Below are positions 27,755 to 35,728 of a DNA stretch of 64,000 nucleotides, one piece after another. The notes beneath the pieces are model-generated. The model saw only the letters and a list, made by a program, of their open reading frames with translations, searched no databases and was not told the origin of the DNA. Every line of letters begins with the position of its first letter. The stretch's first letter is position 1. The stretch covers positions 1,082,865-1,146,864 of the forward strand of contig NZ_CP139303.1 in the NCBI RefSeq assembly GCF_034092465.1. The letters are read 5' to 3'. The DNA is from Prochlorococcus sp. MIT 1223. Lineage in GTDB: Bacteria > Cyanobacteriota > Cyanobacteriia > PCC-6307 > Cyanobiaceae. A program made the position numbers and the translations under genes.

Positions 27755-28057
27755 ATGAAGAACTAATAATTACAGTAACAAGGATGAACAAAGAGATGTG
27801 TAAGAGAAGAAATAGAGTCTATATGCTAAGAAAATTATTTTAACAGCTCTCCTAAGAGCATTCATTTAAATGTAAATATGCTTTTTGTGTTCCATAGAAA
27901 GATAAAGTGGGTGGCTCTATAGTTTTAGCCATCTTTAAATCCAGACATACTTCTATAGACTAAAATAGACCGATTTCAATATTCTTAAAGATTGAATAAT
28001 TCATAGAAATTGATAATTCTCAAATTTAGGTATTTGGGTTAGTAAACTGCAGGGAGT
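27755..28057. other. Intergenic region between divergent genes
   Basis: About 300 bases between the phosphoribosyltransferase gene (minus) and hemG (plus). It must hold promoters for both. Only very short frames are present, and I see no clear operator, tRNA or terminator. A GGCT...AGCC mini-hairpin near 27916-27930 is weak. Confidence 0.5.
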
Positions 28058-28609
28058 TTGAAACTTCAAGACGTGGCTGTAGAGAAATCTAAACTTCTAA
28101 TTCTATATTCTAGTATTGACGGGCATACCAAACATATTTCTGAATATATTAAAGATAAATTAGATCAAGAAAAAGAAATATCAATTTCTTCTATGGAAGA
28201 ATATAATCAATTTAACCTGGATGCATTTGATGAAATAGTTATCGGAGCAAGCGTAAGATACGGTTATCATAGGAAAAATGTTTATGAGTTTATTGAAACA
28301 CATAAACAACTATTAGAAAGAAAAAAATCTGGTTTCTTTTCTATTAATCTAACAGCACGAAAACCAGAAAAAAACGCTCCTGAAACTAATCCCTATATTA
28401 TCAAATTCCTAAAAAAAGTTAACTGGAATCCATCTATAAAAGAAGTTTTTGCAGGAAGGTTAGATTATCCAAGTTTAGATTGTGCAAATAAGCTAGCCAT
28501 TTTGTTCATAATGGTTATTACTAATGGTCCTAAAGATATTTCACAAGTATATGAGTTAACAGACTGGGAAAGAGTTGATCGATTTGTTAAATCTATTTCA
28601 AAACTCTAG
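28058..28609 (+). CDS. hemG: HemG, flavodoxin-like protoporphyrinogen IX oxidase
   Basis: This 183-residue flavoprotein aligns by eye with E. coli HemG throughout: LLILYSSIDGHTKHISEYI (FMN loop), EIVIGASVRYGYHRKNVYEFIETH, FFSINLTARKPEKNAPETNPYIIKFL (the HemG-specific loop) and the closing TDWERVDRF. HemG oxidises protoporphyrinogen IX for haem and chlorophyll, feeding electrons to quinone. Most cyanobacteria use HemJ or HemY, so a HemG gene in this accessory stretch suggests acquisition by transfer. The start is uncertain: TTG at 28058 lies one base after AGGGAG, while GTG at 28073 has a long spacing. Confidence 0.88.
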   Translation: MKLQDVAVEKSKLLILYSSIDGHTKHISEYIKDKLDQEKEISISSMEEYNQFNLDAFDEIVIGASVRYGYHRKNVYEFIETHKQLLERKKSGFFSINLTARKPEKNAPETNPYIIKFLKKVNWNPSIKEVFAGRLDYPSLDCANKLAILFIMVITNGPKDISQVYELTDWERVDRFVKSISKL

Positions 28610-28613
28610 TTTC

Positions 28614-28640
28614 AATAGAGTATGAATACAATACTCTATT
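28614..28640. terminator. Perfect 10-bp hairpin after hemG
   Basis: AATAGAGTAT and ATACTCTATT pair perfectly around a 7-base loop, four bases after the hemG stop. Only a short TT follows, so it may be a weak terminator or a 3'-end stabilising hairpin. Confidence 0.55.
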
Positions 28641-28709
28641 TTGATGTCACCTAATATACGATATCAAAATATAGAGCAAGTAGAAAGATTTTTAGAAAGT
28701 ATAAGTATT

Positions 28710-28731
28710 TAAAATCTTTATCAAGATTTTA
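28710..28731. terminator. AT-rich 9-bp hairpin, possible bidirectional terminator
   Basis: TAAAATCTT and AAGATTTTA pair perfectly around a TATC loop. It lies between the ends of the convergent hemG and the hypothetical gene at 28855-29292, a natural place for a terminator serving both strands. Confidence 0.4.
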
Positions 28732-28854
28732 AATAAATGCAATGATTATGTAATAAGAATAAATCTATGGATAAGTTAATTAAACTTAAAGTGAAAAAAG
28801 ATGATAAAAGAATAAATCTTAATCATGGTATTTTATTATCATTGATTCTTTGTA

Positions 28855-29292
28855 CTAAGTTCGTAAGGATAATCTTGCCAACAAGCCCAGCTCTCTTCTT
28901 TTTACTGAAATTAGATTACCTTTAGGTGTAAGAAAAACTTTCTCAATAACCTGGCCTTTGATTACAATTATCTGTACTATTTGACCAGAAAATCTACCAC
29001 GAGTCCAATCAATATTGTCTTTATGATGATTATCTGCTTTTTTATTTGATAATGTCGGTAATTTAGAGTCCTTAATCTGCGATATTGTTTTGTTTTTAGT
29101 AGGTATTATAGATTTTTGCAGCAACCTATTTAAGTTAGATCGTACTAATTCTATTTCAGTTGTTTCTCTATAAAACCTTGAAGTTACCTTCTCTTGAATT
29201 AATCCATATGTAGATTCAAGCTGTTTTGCTACATGTTGATATCTCAACCCTAGTGTCTTCTGCTTATCCCGCAAATACGTCTTAACAGCCAT
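28855..29292 (-). CDS. Hypothetical basic protein
   Basis: The 145-residue protein is Lys/Arg-rich with no membrane helix. The N-terminal half is helical (YLRDKQKTLGLRYQHVAKQLESTYGLIQ), the middle is a polar linker, and the C-terminal third looks like a small beta domain (GRFSGQIVQIIVIKGQVIEKVFLTPKGNLISVKRREL). I do not recognise a family. It stands alone on the minus strand in the accessory region. Confidence 0.6.
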   Translation of the reverse strand: MAVKTYLRDKQKTLGLRYQHVAKQLESTYGLIQEKVTSRFYRETTEIELVRSNLNRLLQKSIIPTKNKTISQIKDSKLPTLSNKKADNHHKDNIDWTRGRFSGQIVQIIVIKGQVIEKVFLTPKGNLISVKRRELGLLARLSLRT

Positions 29293-29551
29293 CTCATTAT
29301 TAAGTACTAAACTTTTTTATCGTATATATGATTAGATTTCCAGATATTGAAATACTTTTAATTCATACGACAAAAAGCAAAATTACATTTGTAGAACAAT
29401 TATTCTCATATGCTTTAAAAAAGTAAACAGGCCACGATTGATATTAATGAAACAGATAGCTTCACCGACAACGTTTTAGGAATAAAAGAGATTCTGTTAA
29501 TCCAATTCTTATAGTTAAAAGTAAGGAAGAGAACCAGGGACTAAAGGGTTC

Positions 29552-29791
29552 TTATTTCCCTCCATTACAAAAACGGACAGCCGCAGATGTACGGCTACCA
29601 GCTTCTCTTAGATCTTCAACGCAATTATTAAACAATTTTGACTCCTTAGTAACTGAAGCAAAACCTAATGCAATTAAAGAAAGTGATAATGCGGAAACGA
29701 AGCTAGAACCTAACTGAACAAAACCATAAGCAATCATTACATGCCTGTTTTTCTGACACTTTTTTGAATCGGTTTTAATCTCGTCAGTCAT
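29552..29791 (-). CDS. Hypothetical single-helix membrane protein
   Basis: The 79-residue protein has a Lys-rich start, one hydrophobic helix (HVMIAYGFVQLGSSFVSALSLSLIALGFASV) and a soluble tail with two cysteines (FNNCVEDLREAGSRTSAAVRFCNGG). The pair of Cys and the TSAAVRFCNGG ending could form a disulfide if the tail is outside the cytosol. No family is recognised. A weak AGAACC/GGTTCT hairpin overlaps its stop codon. Confidence 0.55.
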   Translation of the reverse strand: MTDEIKTDSKKCQKNRHVMIAYGFVQLGSSFVSALSLSLIALGFASVTKESKLFNNCVEDLREAGSRTSAAVRFCNGGK

Positions 29792-29969
29792 TGGAATTAG
29801 TTAAGTATATATACAACATTAGTAAAAATATGATCAAGAAGTAAAAAAATCCCCTTTTAAAGAAGCTTTTCTAATAATCATGAAAACTCTGTTCCTTGGC
29901 TATGCATCCAAGAAGATCGGGACCTGTTGGCTTAAGTATTATTACCTGTAGATTAATTGCCTGCAATAT

Positions 29970-30257
29970 CTAATTATTTGGTCTTATGGTTTCAGACATC
30001 ATAGGCAGTGGTTTATTAGTTATTTGAAATCTTGGTTTATTTAGAGTCTGCTTAAAACTACCAAAAACCATAAATATCAAAGGCGCAATAAAAGCAGTTG
30101 CAGCAATGAGAGCAAATACTTGAACGGGCTTTACCAAAGTTTTTTTCACTAATTGATCTCCACATTGGCCGCAGATCATTACTCCATCTCTACTCCGTTT
30201 ATGAAACTGATAACGTGGTGAACAATAAGGGCAATAATATTGATGAATTAATTTCAA
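29970..30257 (-). CDS. Zinc-ribbon membrane protein
   Basis: The 95-residue protein has two CxxC pairs, CPYC near residue 9 and CGQC near residue 34, which make a zinc ribbon. A membrane helix (VFALIAATAFIAPLIFMVFG) and a polar tail follow. Similar short zinc-ribbon membrane proteins occur in other picocyanobacteria as conserved unknowns. It is downstream of a possible 43-residue gene on the same strand. Confidence 0.7.
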   Translation of the reverse strand: MKLIHQYYCPYCSPRYQFHKRSRDGVMICGQCGDQLVKKTLVKPVQVFALIAATAFIAPLIFMVFGSFKQTLNKPRFQITNKPLPMMSETIRPNN

Positions 30258-30298
30258 GAATCTTCTCTAACTTTAGACAATTAAAAAAATTATAGGAT

Positions 30299-30430
30299 CT
30301 AGACAAAACTGAAGACAAGTCTAATAAGCTGTAAAGCTATTAAAAAGAAAAATAACCACATTAATGTCATTCCCAATTTGTTGTGAAATGATCCTTTCCT
30401 GTATTCAGATGGTCGAGAATCAAAACGCAT
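30299..30430 (-). CDS. 43-residue putative membrane peptide
   Basis: From the ATG complementary to 30428-30430 the frame gives MRFDSRPSEYRKGSFHNKLG, then a hydrophobic helix MTLMWLFFFLIALQLIRLVF and SFV. AAGGA lies about 12 bases upstream. A basic N-terminal part plus one helix is the usual layout of small membrane proteins. No family is known to me, and its shortness keeps confidence low. It is 41 bases upstream of the zinc-ribbon gene. Confidence 0.45.
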   Translation of the reverse strand: MRFDSRPSEYRKGSFHNKLGMTLMWLFFFLIALQLIRLVFSFV

Positions 30431-30466
30431 TAAAAGTTTTATCCTTTTTTATATGATATAAGACTG

Positions 30467-30802
30467 TTGTATCGAGTACAAAAAAAAGCTAGTAGTGTGG
30501 CGAATAAAGATTTCTATAAAATATTCAAAGGCTTTAGAGATGAATATTATTGCTTAAATATAGTTCCAAGAAAAGAAATGGGACTTAGTAGAATAGAAAT
30601 GGTAACCATTGTTTTTAAATACCAAAAGCTTTTGTCTTTGCTTACTCCTATTCAACAAGCAGGGTGTGAGAGGTCTTCGGACAAGAAATCAATGGATGTC
30701 ATGGCCCATGGTAGATGTTTTGAATTATTGAAGGGTCCGATATGTTTCTTTGCAAAGAAACTATTTCTGGAAATCTCTAAACTAGCGTTCCTTTTAAACT
30801 AA
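30467..30802 (+). CDS. Doubtful hypothetical protein
   Basis: The open frame has 111 codons from a TTG, or 74 from the ATG at 30578. The Cys- and Lys-rich sequence shows no domain. Its stop overlaps the next ATG by one base (TAATG), which slightly favours a real gene with translational coupling. It may be a degenerate or chance ORF. Confidence 0.35.
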   Translation: MYRVQKKASSVANKDFYKIFKGFRDEYYCLNIVPRKEMGLSRIEMVTIVFKYQKLLSLLTPIQQAGCERSSDKKSMDVMAHGRCFELLKGPICFFAKKLFLEISKLAFLLN

Positions 30803-31095
30803 TGAATGAAGATGAACTAATGATTAAATACTCAACAGGAGAGATCCTCAATGAAAATGAAATAAACTACTTAGAAGATAAACTAATTATTTTAGTTAAC
30901 GAAGTAAGATTATCCCATGCTCGACCTACAATCGCAAATGATCACATATGTAATTTTTTGGGGATAAGGAATGAATCATTTAAAATGAGTTGCATTGCAA
31001 CTATCCTCGATAGAATTAAACCTATAGACAATAATATGTGTAGAGAACAACAGGTTTTTCATGTCCTTTTACAAGCTAAGTTTCTTTACTATTGA
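30802..31095 (+). CDS. Hypothetical protein
   Basis: The 97-residue acidic, helical, soluble protein reads MNEDELMIKYSTGEILNENE and continues with a central KLIILVNEVRLSHARP and IANDHICNFLGI. I recognise no family. The composition is protein-like, and the start overlaps the preceding ORF's stop. It lies at the right end of the accessory stretch, convergent with hupE. Confidence 0.5.
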   Translation: MNEDELMIKYSTGEILNENEINYLEDKLIILVNEVRLSHARPTIANDHICNFLGIRNESFKMSCIATILDRIKPIDNNMCREQQVFHVLLQAKFLYY

Positions 31096-31165
31096 TCTTC
31101 ATTAACGAATAAATTTTAAGGCCTATAATGTTTCATTTCTTCTAACATCTCTTAAGTGCTAGAGA

Positions 31166-31798
31166 TTATTGAATAAGAGCAACCCAAGAAAACGCAACTC
31201 CTATTCCTATCCAGATACCAGCAAAGACATTCTGTCGATTTACATCAAAACTATTTATCACTTTTTGAGATGCTGCAGTGACAAGTAGCAGTAAAGATCC
31301 TTGGCCAAGAAAAAGACCTACGAAATAACCTATCAGAGGAGTCGATTCAACCCCAACAATGGTGTTCCCCAGTAAATAGCCGTGTAAAGCAAACATTGGA
31401 AGGAGCCACTTTGAACTCAAAAAATTGAGAACAATGCAACCTTCTATGGCTAACGATAAAGAGACAATTGCCTCTATCCACGGAGTAAGCAAATAAGGTA
31501 AAGGCTGCAACTGCGCAAATGCACTTCCTCCTAAACCAAAAGCTAAAAGAGGTAAAACCCATCTCTTCGTACTTTTTAATCCCAATAAGGCAATACCTAA
31601 CATAAAAAGCAAATGGTCTGGTCCAAGCAATGGATGTCCAACACCACTAACTAGAGATTGCCAAACTGACAGATCCGAACCATCTCCCATGCCGAAGGGA
31701 TGATGGGCTAATCCTGGAGAAACTACAGCAATTAACAAAAAACAACAAGAAGCTAAAGCGAAAAGCAAATACTTACGCACAAAAAAAGTAAGAGTCAT
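31166..31798 (-). CDS. HupE/UreJ-family metal transporter, probably for cobalt
   Basis: The 210-residue membrane protein has a signal peptide-like first helix (YLLFALASCCFLLIAVVSPGLA) followed by HHPFGMGD and about six helices. GVGHPLLGPDHLLFMLGIALLG carries the HPLxGxDHLLFM motif of HupE/UreJ proteins, which move nickel or cobalt. A cobalamin riboswitch lies directly upstream, so cobalt for corrinoid synthesis is the likely substrate, in keeping with cyanobacterial HupE genes under B12 control. Expression should fall when cobalamin is plentiful. Confidence 0.85.
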   Translation of the reverse strand: MTLTFFVRKYLLFALASCCFLLIAVVSPGLAHHPFGMGDGSDLSVWQSLVSGVGHPLLGPDHLLFMLGIALLGLKSTKRWVLPLLAFGLGGSAFAQLQPLPYLLTPWIEAIVSLSLAIEGCIVLNFLSSKWLLPMFALHGYLLGNTIVGVESTPLIGYFVGLFLGQGSLLLLVTAASQKVINSFDVNRQNVFAGIWIGIGVAFSWVALIQ

Positions 31799-31824
31799 AG
31801 ACCGATCCTCGTCGAATTTGAAAT

Positions 31825-31935
31825 AAGGCGGGCATTCTGACTGATATCGATGAATTTCGATAGTTCACAGCTGCGGGACAGCAGCGGATTTACACCGCTT
31901 TTCCCCGTTACCTCCAATGGCTGATATCCATTAGA
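31825..31935 (-). promoter_or_regulatory. Cobalamin riboswitch
   Basis: The minus strand shows the conserved core in order: AGCCATTG, GGGGAAAAGCGGTGTAAATC, CGCTGCTGTCCCGCAGCTGT and, after a variable stem, GTCAGAATGCCCGCC. These match the B12-element consensus (GGGAA, GGTG, AAATCC, GCTG..CCCGCAACTGT and the 3' CAGAA..CCTGCC box). It ends about 26 bases before the HupE/UreJ start, so it probably controls translation or transcription of that transporter. Boundaries are approximate. Confidence 0.9.
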
Positions 31936-32069
31936 ACCTATTAACATTAATCTAATACTTCTCATCCGAAAAAAAAGAAGATAAAGGTTAAATTAGAAAT
32001 TAAATCCTTTGAAGTCAGTAGATTTGAGAACTAGATAGTATCATTAGCATTTGAAAATTTCTTCAGGAG

Positions 32070-32807
32070 TCAAATCATGCAGTCTAACGAAGAATTTATA
32101 TGTTGATGTGAGATTTGTTTTTGCGCGATACTTCTATGAGTTTCACTCACGAATTGTTGTGATAATTTAGACAATGACTCTACACTTTGTATGGTTCCAA
32201 TAGAGCCCAAAGCTATCAAAGCAGTTTCTACTATTTTGTCAGTCCCATTACGTGCAATTTGACTGATACAATCAATGATTTCAACTTCATCTCGACGCTG
32301 AAGTATTTTTATAACCTGTATAACTACTTCTTCTCGAAAATCATCTAACAAATCCACAACTATATCCAGTAGTTCATTTACAGTCAGCAAATGAGCTTTA
32401 AAACTTAGCAAATTTAAACCGGCTAAACGCATCTGCATTGAATTTTCACCTAAGATTCTTTTAAGTTCTTGCGTGGAAAGTATTGCACCCCAACAGGCGA
32501 GAGCTCTGACAAGAATAATGTTAGGTTTAGCTTGTTCTCTTAAAAGCTGCAACAAAAAGTTGCAGGCTCCTTCTTGATGACATAGACCTGCAGCATGTAT
32601 TAACTCAGGTTGATTACCATAGACATCGATAAGCACCTTAATCACATCCCAACCTTCTTTCGCTAAAAGCCCTAATCGTTCTCCAATAGTCCAACGAAGT
32701 TCATCAGATAAATCTAATGAATAAACACCCTTTAACCAATCTGCTGATATTAAGGTGGATTTATTCGTATTAAACCTATCCCATATTTGAGTTTCTGTAA
32801 TAATCAT
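32070..32807 (-). CDS. HEAT-repeat protein of the nitrite cluster
   Basis: This 245-residue all-helical protein contains about five HEAT/PBS-lyase-like repeats (LVRALACWGAILSTQELKRIL, MRLAGLNLLSFKAHLLTV, EEVVIQVIKILQRRDEVEII, IVETALIALGSIGTIQSVESL). Such repeats act in protein binding, and in cyanobacteria also in bilin lyases. It starts 8 bases after focA on the same strand, so it is in the nitrite-assimilation transcript. An uncharacterised gene called nirX is known in marine nitrite clusters; I cannot tell whether this is it. A role in assembling or regulating nitrite reductase is plausible but unproven. Confidence 0.75.
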   Translation of the reverse strand: MIITETQIWDRFNTNKSTLISADWLKGVYSLDLSDELRWTIGERLGLLAKEGWDVIKVLIDVYGNQPELIHAAGLCHQEGACNFLLQLLREQAKPNIILVRALACWGAILSTQELKRILGENSMQMRLAGLNLLSFKAHLLTVNELLDIVVDLLDDFREEVVIQVIKILQRRDEVEIIDCISQIARNGTDKIVETALIALGSIGTIQSVESLSKLSQQFVSETHRSIAQKQISHQHINSSLDCMI

Positions 32808-32815
32808 CTATCAAA

Positions 32816-33727
32816 CTAACGTGCCCCTAGTTCCGCAGCCAATTCTCTTTCTAATTTCTCATCATGAACCTTAGGTAGAACATTACTCATTTTGGTTCTA
32901 TGAGTGCTATAGAAAAGCATACCAATAAAGACCATCCCACCAACAATATTGCCTAGAGTTACTGGCAGAAAATTCCAAAAAATAACTTGGTTAAAGCCAA
33001 CCCCTGAACCTAGTAAAGGTCCAGCTGTATGAAGAAACATATTCACTACTATATGTTCCATACCCATAGTTTGGAATGCGGTAATAGGAAGCCAACAAGC
33101 AAGGATTTTGCCAGGAACACTTTTACTAACTAAAGCCATTGTCACGCCAAGGCAAACCAACCAATTGGCAATAACACCCCGTAAAAAAGCTAAAAACAAT
33201 CCTGTGCTACCTAATGCTTGATACTTAACCAAAACATTTGACTTATTTATAGCAATAATTTTTGCAGCGACTACAGCCCAACCTTTCCCTCCCGCCGCCG
33301 CAGCTAGCGGTTCAACAGTACCTGCACTAGTAAGGCTAATAGACAATAAAAGTGCAACAAGAGCTGTTCCAAGAAAATTACCTATCCACACCCATATCCA
33401 ATTCCTAAACGTTGCTTGCCACGTACTTTTACCCGCCCAGGTTGCCATAGGTAACAGAGCAAAGTTACCAGTCACTAATTCCATTCCAAAAAGAACAATG
33501 CTTGCAAAACCAAAAGGGAATAGTACTGAGCCCAAAAAAGGCATACCTGATTGAATCCCTACAGTAATAGCAAGGCATGTAGCCAATCCAAGAATGGCAC
33601 CGGAATAGAAGCCACGTAGCAATAAATTTTTGATACTTACATTAGATTTTTTCCCTCCTGCCATTATCATCCCATCTACTAATTCATTCGGCAGGACATA
33701 GTCCATCTGGGAAGGGTTTGATTGCAT
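32816..33727 (-). CDS. focA: Formate/nitrite transporter family channel, nitrite uptake
   Basis: The 303-residue FNT-family membrane protein has six helices and the family signatures FGFASIVLFGMELVTGNFALLP and MGMEHIVVNMFL. FNT proteins form pentameric channels for formate, nitrite or hydrosulfide. Its place immediately downstream of nirA and a small ORF points to nitrite uptake, as in other Prochlorococcus strains that use nitrite. The gene order here is nirA, 47-residue ORF, focA, HEAT protein, all on the minus strand. Confidence 0.93.
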   Translation of the reverse strand: MQSNPSQMDYVLPNELVDGMIMAGGKKSNVSIKNLLLRGFYSGAILGLATCLAITVGIQSGMPFLGSVLFPFGFASIVLFGMELVTGNFALLPMATWAGKSTWQATFRNWIWVWIGNFLGTALVALLLSISLTSAGTVEPLAAAAGGKGWAVVAAKIIAINKSNVLVKYQALGSTGLFLAFLRGVIANWLVCLGVTMALVSKSVPGKILACWLPITAFQTMGMEHIVVNMFLHTAGPLLGSGVGFNQVIFWNFLPVTLGNIVGGMVFIGMLFYSTHRTKMSNVLPKVHDEKLERELAAELGAR

Positions 33728-33761
33728 TTTGATTTGTAAATTGTTTTTTTGGTGAATACTT

Positions 33762-33905
33762 TTAGCCGCTTATACGATTCATTAATTTAGAAAAGAAATC
33801 CTGGCCTCCATTAACTTCCTTAATTGAAGGTTCATCATTGACTAAAGCAGAAATCCAATGAAAGAATGAAGAGAAAGAATTTTGTTTTTTTGATTTTGTA
33901 TCCAT
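33762..33905 (-). CDS. 47-residue ORF between nirA and focA
   Basis: The frame starts at the ATG complementary to 33903-33905 and ends 34 bases before focA. It encodes a soluble peptide starting MDTKSKKQNSFSSFFHWISA and ending GGQDFFSKLMNRISG. The ending resembles the last residues of NirA itself (NDDFFSRFMNWFSELG): both have DFFS, a basic residue and MN in the same spacing. It may be a small conserved partner of nitrite reductase, or the relic of a duplication of the nirA end. No family is known to me. Confidence 0.55.
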   Translation of the reverse strand: MDTKSKKQNSFSSFFHWISALVNDEPSIKEVNGGQDFFSKLMNRISG

Positions 33906-33948
33906 GAGTTGAATAAAATAATTTTAAAGTTGAGAAGAAAGTAATTAA

Positions 33949-35562
33949 CTAATCAGTACTAGCTTCTCCGAGTTCACTAAACCAATTCATAAAACGCGAA
34001 AAAAAATCATCATTATTTTGTAGCCTGGGTAATGCTTTATAATTATCAATCAAAAGTTGCTTAATAGTATCTTTCAATTCATAAATAGGAACTGATTTTT
34101 TATGTAATTTACCTACTTTATTAACTGGTCCTTGCATCCCGCCAATAGCAATATCAAATGCCTCAACTGTTTTGCCATGTTTGTCTTTGGTTCTTTTACC
34201 AGTCAAACCAATAGCTCCCATGTATGCCTGACCACAACTATTGGGACAACCGGTCCAATGAATCTTTAATTCCTCTGGCAGGATTAGCTCATTATCTAAT
34301 TCTTCTGCGATTTTTTGAGCTTGATCTTTGGTGTTGACTAATGCAAATCCGCAATAAGTCTTCCCTGTACATGAGACAGTTCCAGCAGATACTTTACGAG
34401 GGTTTAAAGGGAATTTCCTTAGTAAATTATCATTTTTGAAATCAAATAGATTTTCCTCAGGAATATCAATAATGATTATATTTTGATCTTCAGTAAGTCG
34501 TAATTCTCCAGTCCCATACTTGTTAATAAGATCTGATAAATCTTGAAGATCATTCGATGTAAGCCTACCAACGGGAACATGAATACCAGCATAGAATTTA
34601 CCTTCTTGCTTTTGATTATTAATACCAAAAAATGATCTAGGTTTCTTGCTAAAGTATGAACCTGGGTCTTCCTGAAGTTCTCCAAATTTCTCTTCTACTA
34701 AAGAACGAAATTTTTCAATCCCTATCTGATTTAAATAACTCCTAAACCTACCTTTTGGCCTTGCAGACCTTTCTCCATTATCTCTCCATATAGTTAAAAT
34801 TATTTGAGTTAATTGACAAATTTGATCTTCTTGAATCCAAGCATTCAATGGAATCGCATAATCATTTAAAACAGAAGATAGAATACCTCCAACCCAGACA
34901 CTAAAACCTAATTCTCCATTATTAAAAACTGGATGAAAAACTAAATCATTGTGTAAAAGAAAATTGTCACTTGCCCCTGCAACAGCTGTGTTCCACTTCC
35001 TTGGAAGATTGGAGAATTCTGGATTACCTTGACCATTTTTTGTTAGAAATTCATTTAACTTAAATGTATAAGGTCTGGTATCAATTACTTCTTCTGGATC
35101 TACTCCTGCCAAAGGATTACCTGTTACATTTCTTGGATTATCAAATCCTGATTGTATTGTTTCTATACCTGCCAATTTCAATCTTCTAAGTATTTCTGGC
35201 AGATCACTTATCAGAATCCCTCGCAGCTGTAAATTTTGCCTAGTGGTTATATCGCAGTTTCCATTCTCACCATATCTGGCAACAATTGAAGCTATGATAC
35301 TTAGTTGGATTGAATTAAGAACGCCATTTGGTATTCTTAATCTCAACATAAACTTTCCTGGGGTCTTAGGTCTCCAGAACATTCCATACCATTTTAATCT
35401 TAATTGTAAGTCTGTTTTATCAATATTTTCCCAGCCTAGTCTTGCAAATTCCTCTAATTGACTACCTACTTCTAATCCATCTTTTTCATGCTTATCTTTT
35501 TCAATCTTATTTAATTTTTTATCTTTGAGATAATACTTTAAAGGTTTAGAAATTGTCGTCAT
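33949..35562 (-). CDS. nirA: Ferredoxin-nitrite reductase
   Basis: The 537-residue enzyme reduces nitrite to ammonium with six electrons from ferredoxin. The 4Fe-4S/siroheme ligands are visible as CTGKTYC (Cx5C) and CPNSC (Cx3C) in the last third, with the usual nitrite/sulfite reductase half-domains before each. The PKTPGKFMLRLRIPNG and TTRQNLQLRGI segments are typical of NirA. It heads the minus-strand nitrite operon and is divergent from the siroheme genes, with NtcA-type sites in between. There is no nitrate reductase in the window, so this strain may use nitrite only. Confidence 0.96.
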   Translation of the reverse strand: MTTISKPLKYYLKDKKLNKIEKDKHEKDGLEVGSQLEEFARLGWENIDKTDLQLRLKWYGMFWRPKTPGKFMLRLRIPNGVLNSIQLSIIASIVARYGENGNCDITTRQNLQLRGILISDLPEILRRLKLAGIETIQSGFDNPRNVTGNPLAGVDPEEVIDTRPYTFKLNEFLTKNGQGNPEFSNLPRKWNTAVAGASDNFLLHNDLVFHPVFNNGELGFSVWVGGILSSVLNDYAIPLNAWIQEDQICQLTQIILTIWRDNGERSARPKGRFRSYLNQIGIEKFRSLVEEKFGELQEDPGSYFSKKPRSFFGINNQKQEGKFYAGIHVPVGRLTSNDLQDLSDLINKYGTGELRLTEDQNIIIIDIPEENLFDFKNDNLLRKFPLNPRKVSAGTVSCTGKTYCGFALVNTKDQAQKIAEELDNELILPEELKIHWTGCPNSCGQAYMGAIGLTGKRTKDKHGKTVEAFDIAIGGMQGPVNKVGKLHKKSVPIYELKDTIKQLLIDNYKALPRLQNNDDFFSRFMNWFSELGEASTD

Positions 35563-35682
35563 TGATACATTTTTTTAGAAAGTAAATCTAATTGAATTTA
35601 AATTGAACACATCCAGTTAATTGAATGATCGATATTTAAAATCGAATTAGTATTATTAACTCTCATGGTGTGCATATCTTTT

Positions 35683-35696
35683 GTATCTGAAATTAC
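35683..35696. promoter_or_regulatory. NtcA-type box 1 (GTA-N8-TAC)
   Basis: GTATCTGAAATTAC is a perfect match to the NtcA consensus. It is 121 bases upstream of nirA and 92 bases upstream of the chelatase-like ORF start. Reading towards the chelatase, TAATTT begins exactly 22 bases after the box, the usual distance to the -10 element. NtcA with 2-oxoglutarate activates nitrogen-assimilation genes. Confidence 0.7.
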
Positions 35697-35728
35697 AATT
35701 TATAAATTTTGATTAAAATAATTTTTTA

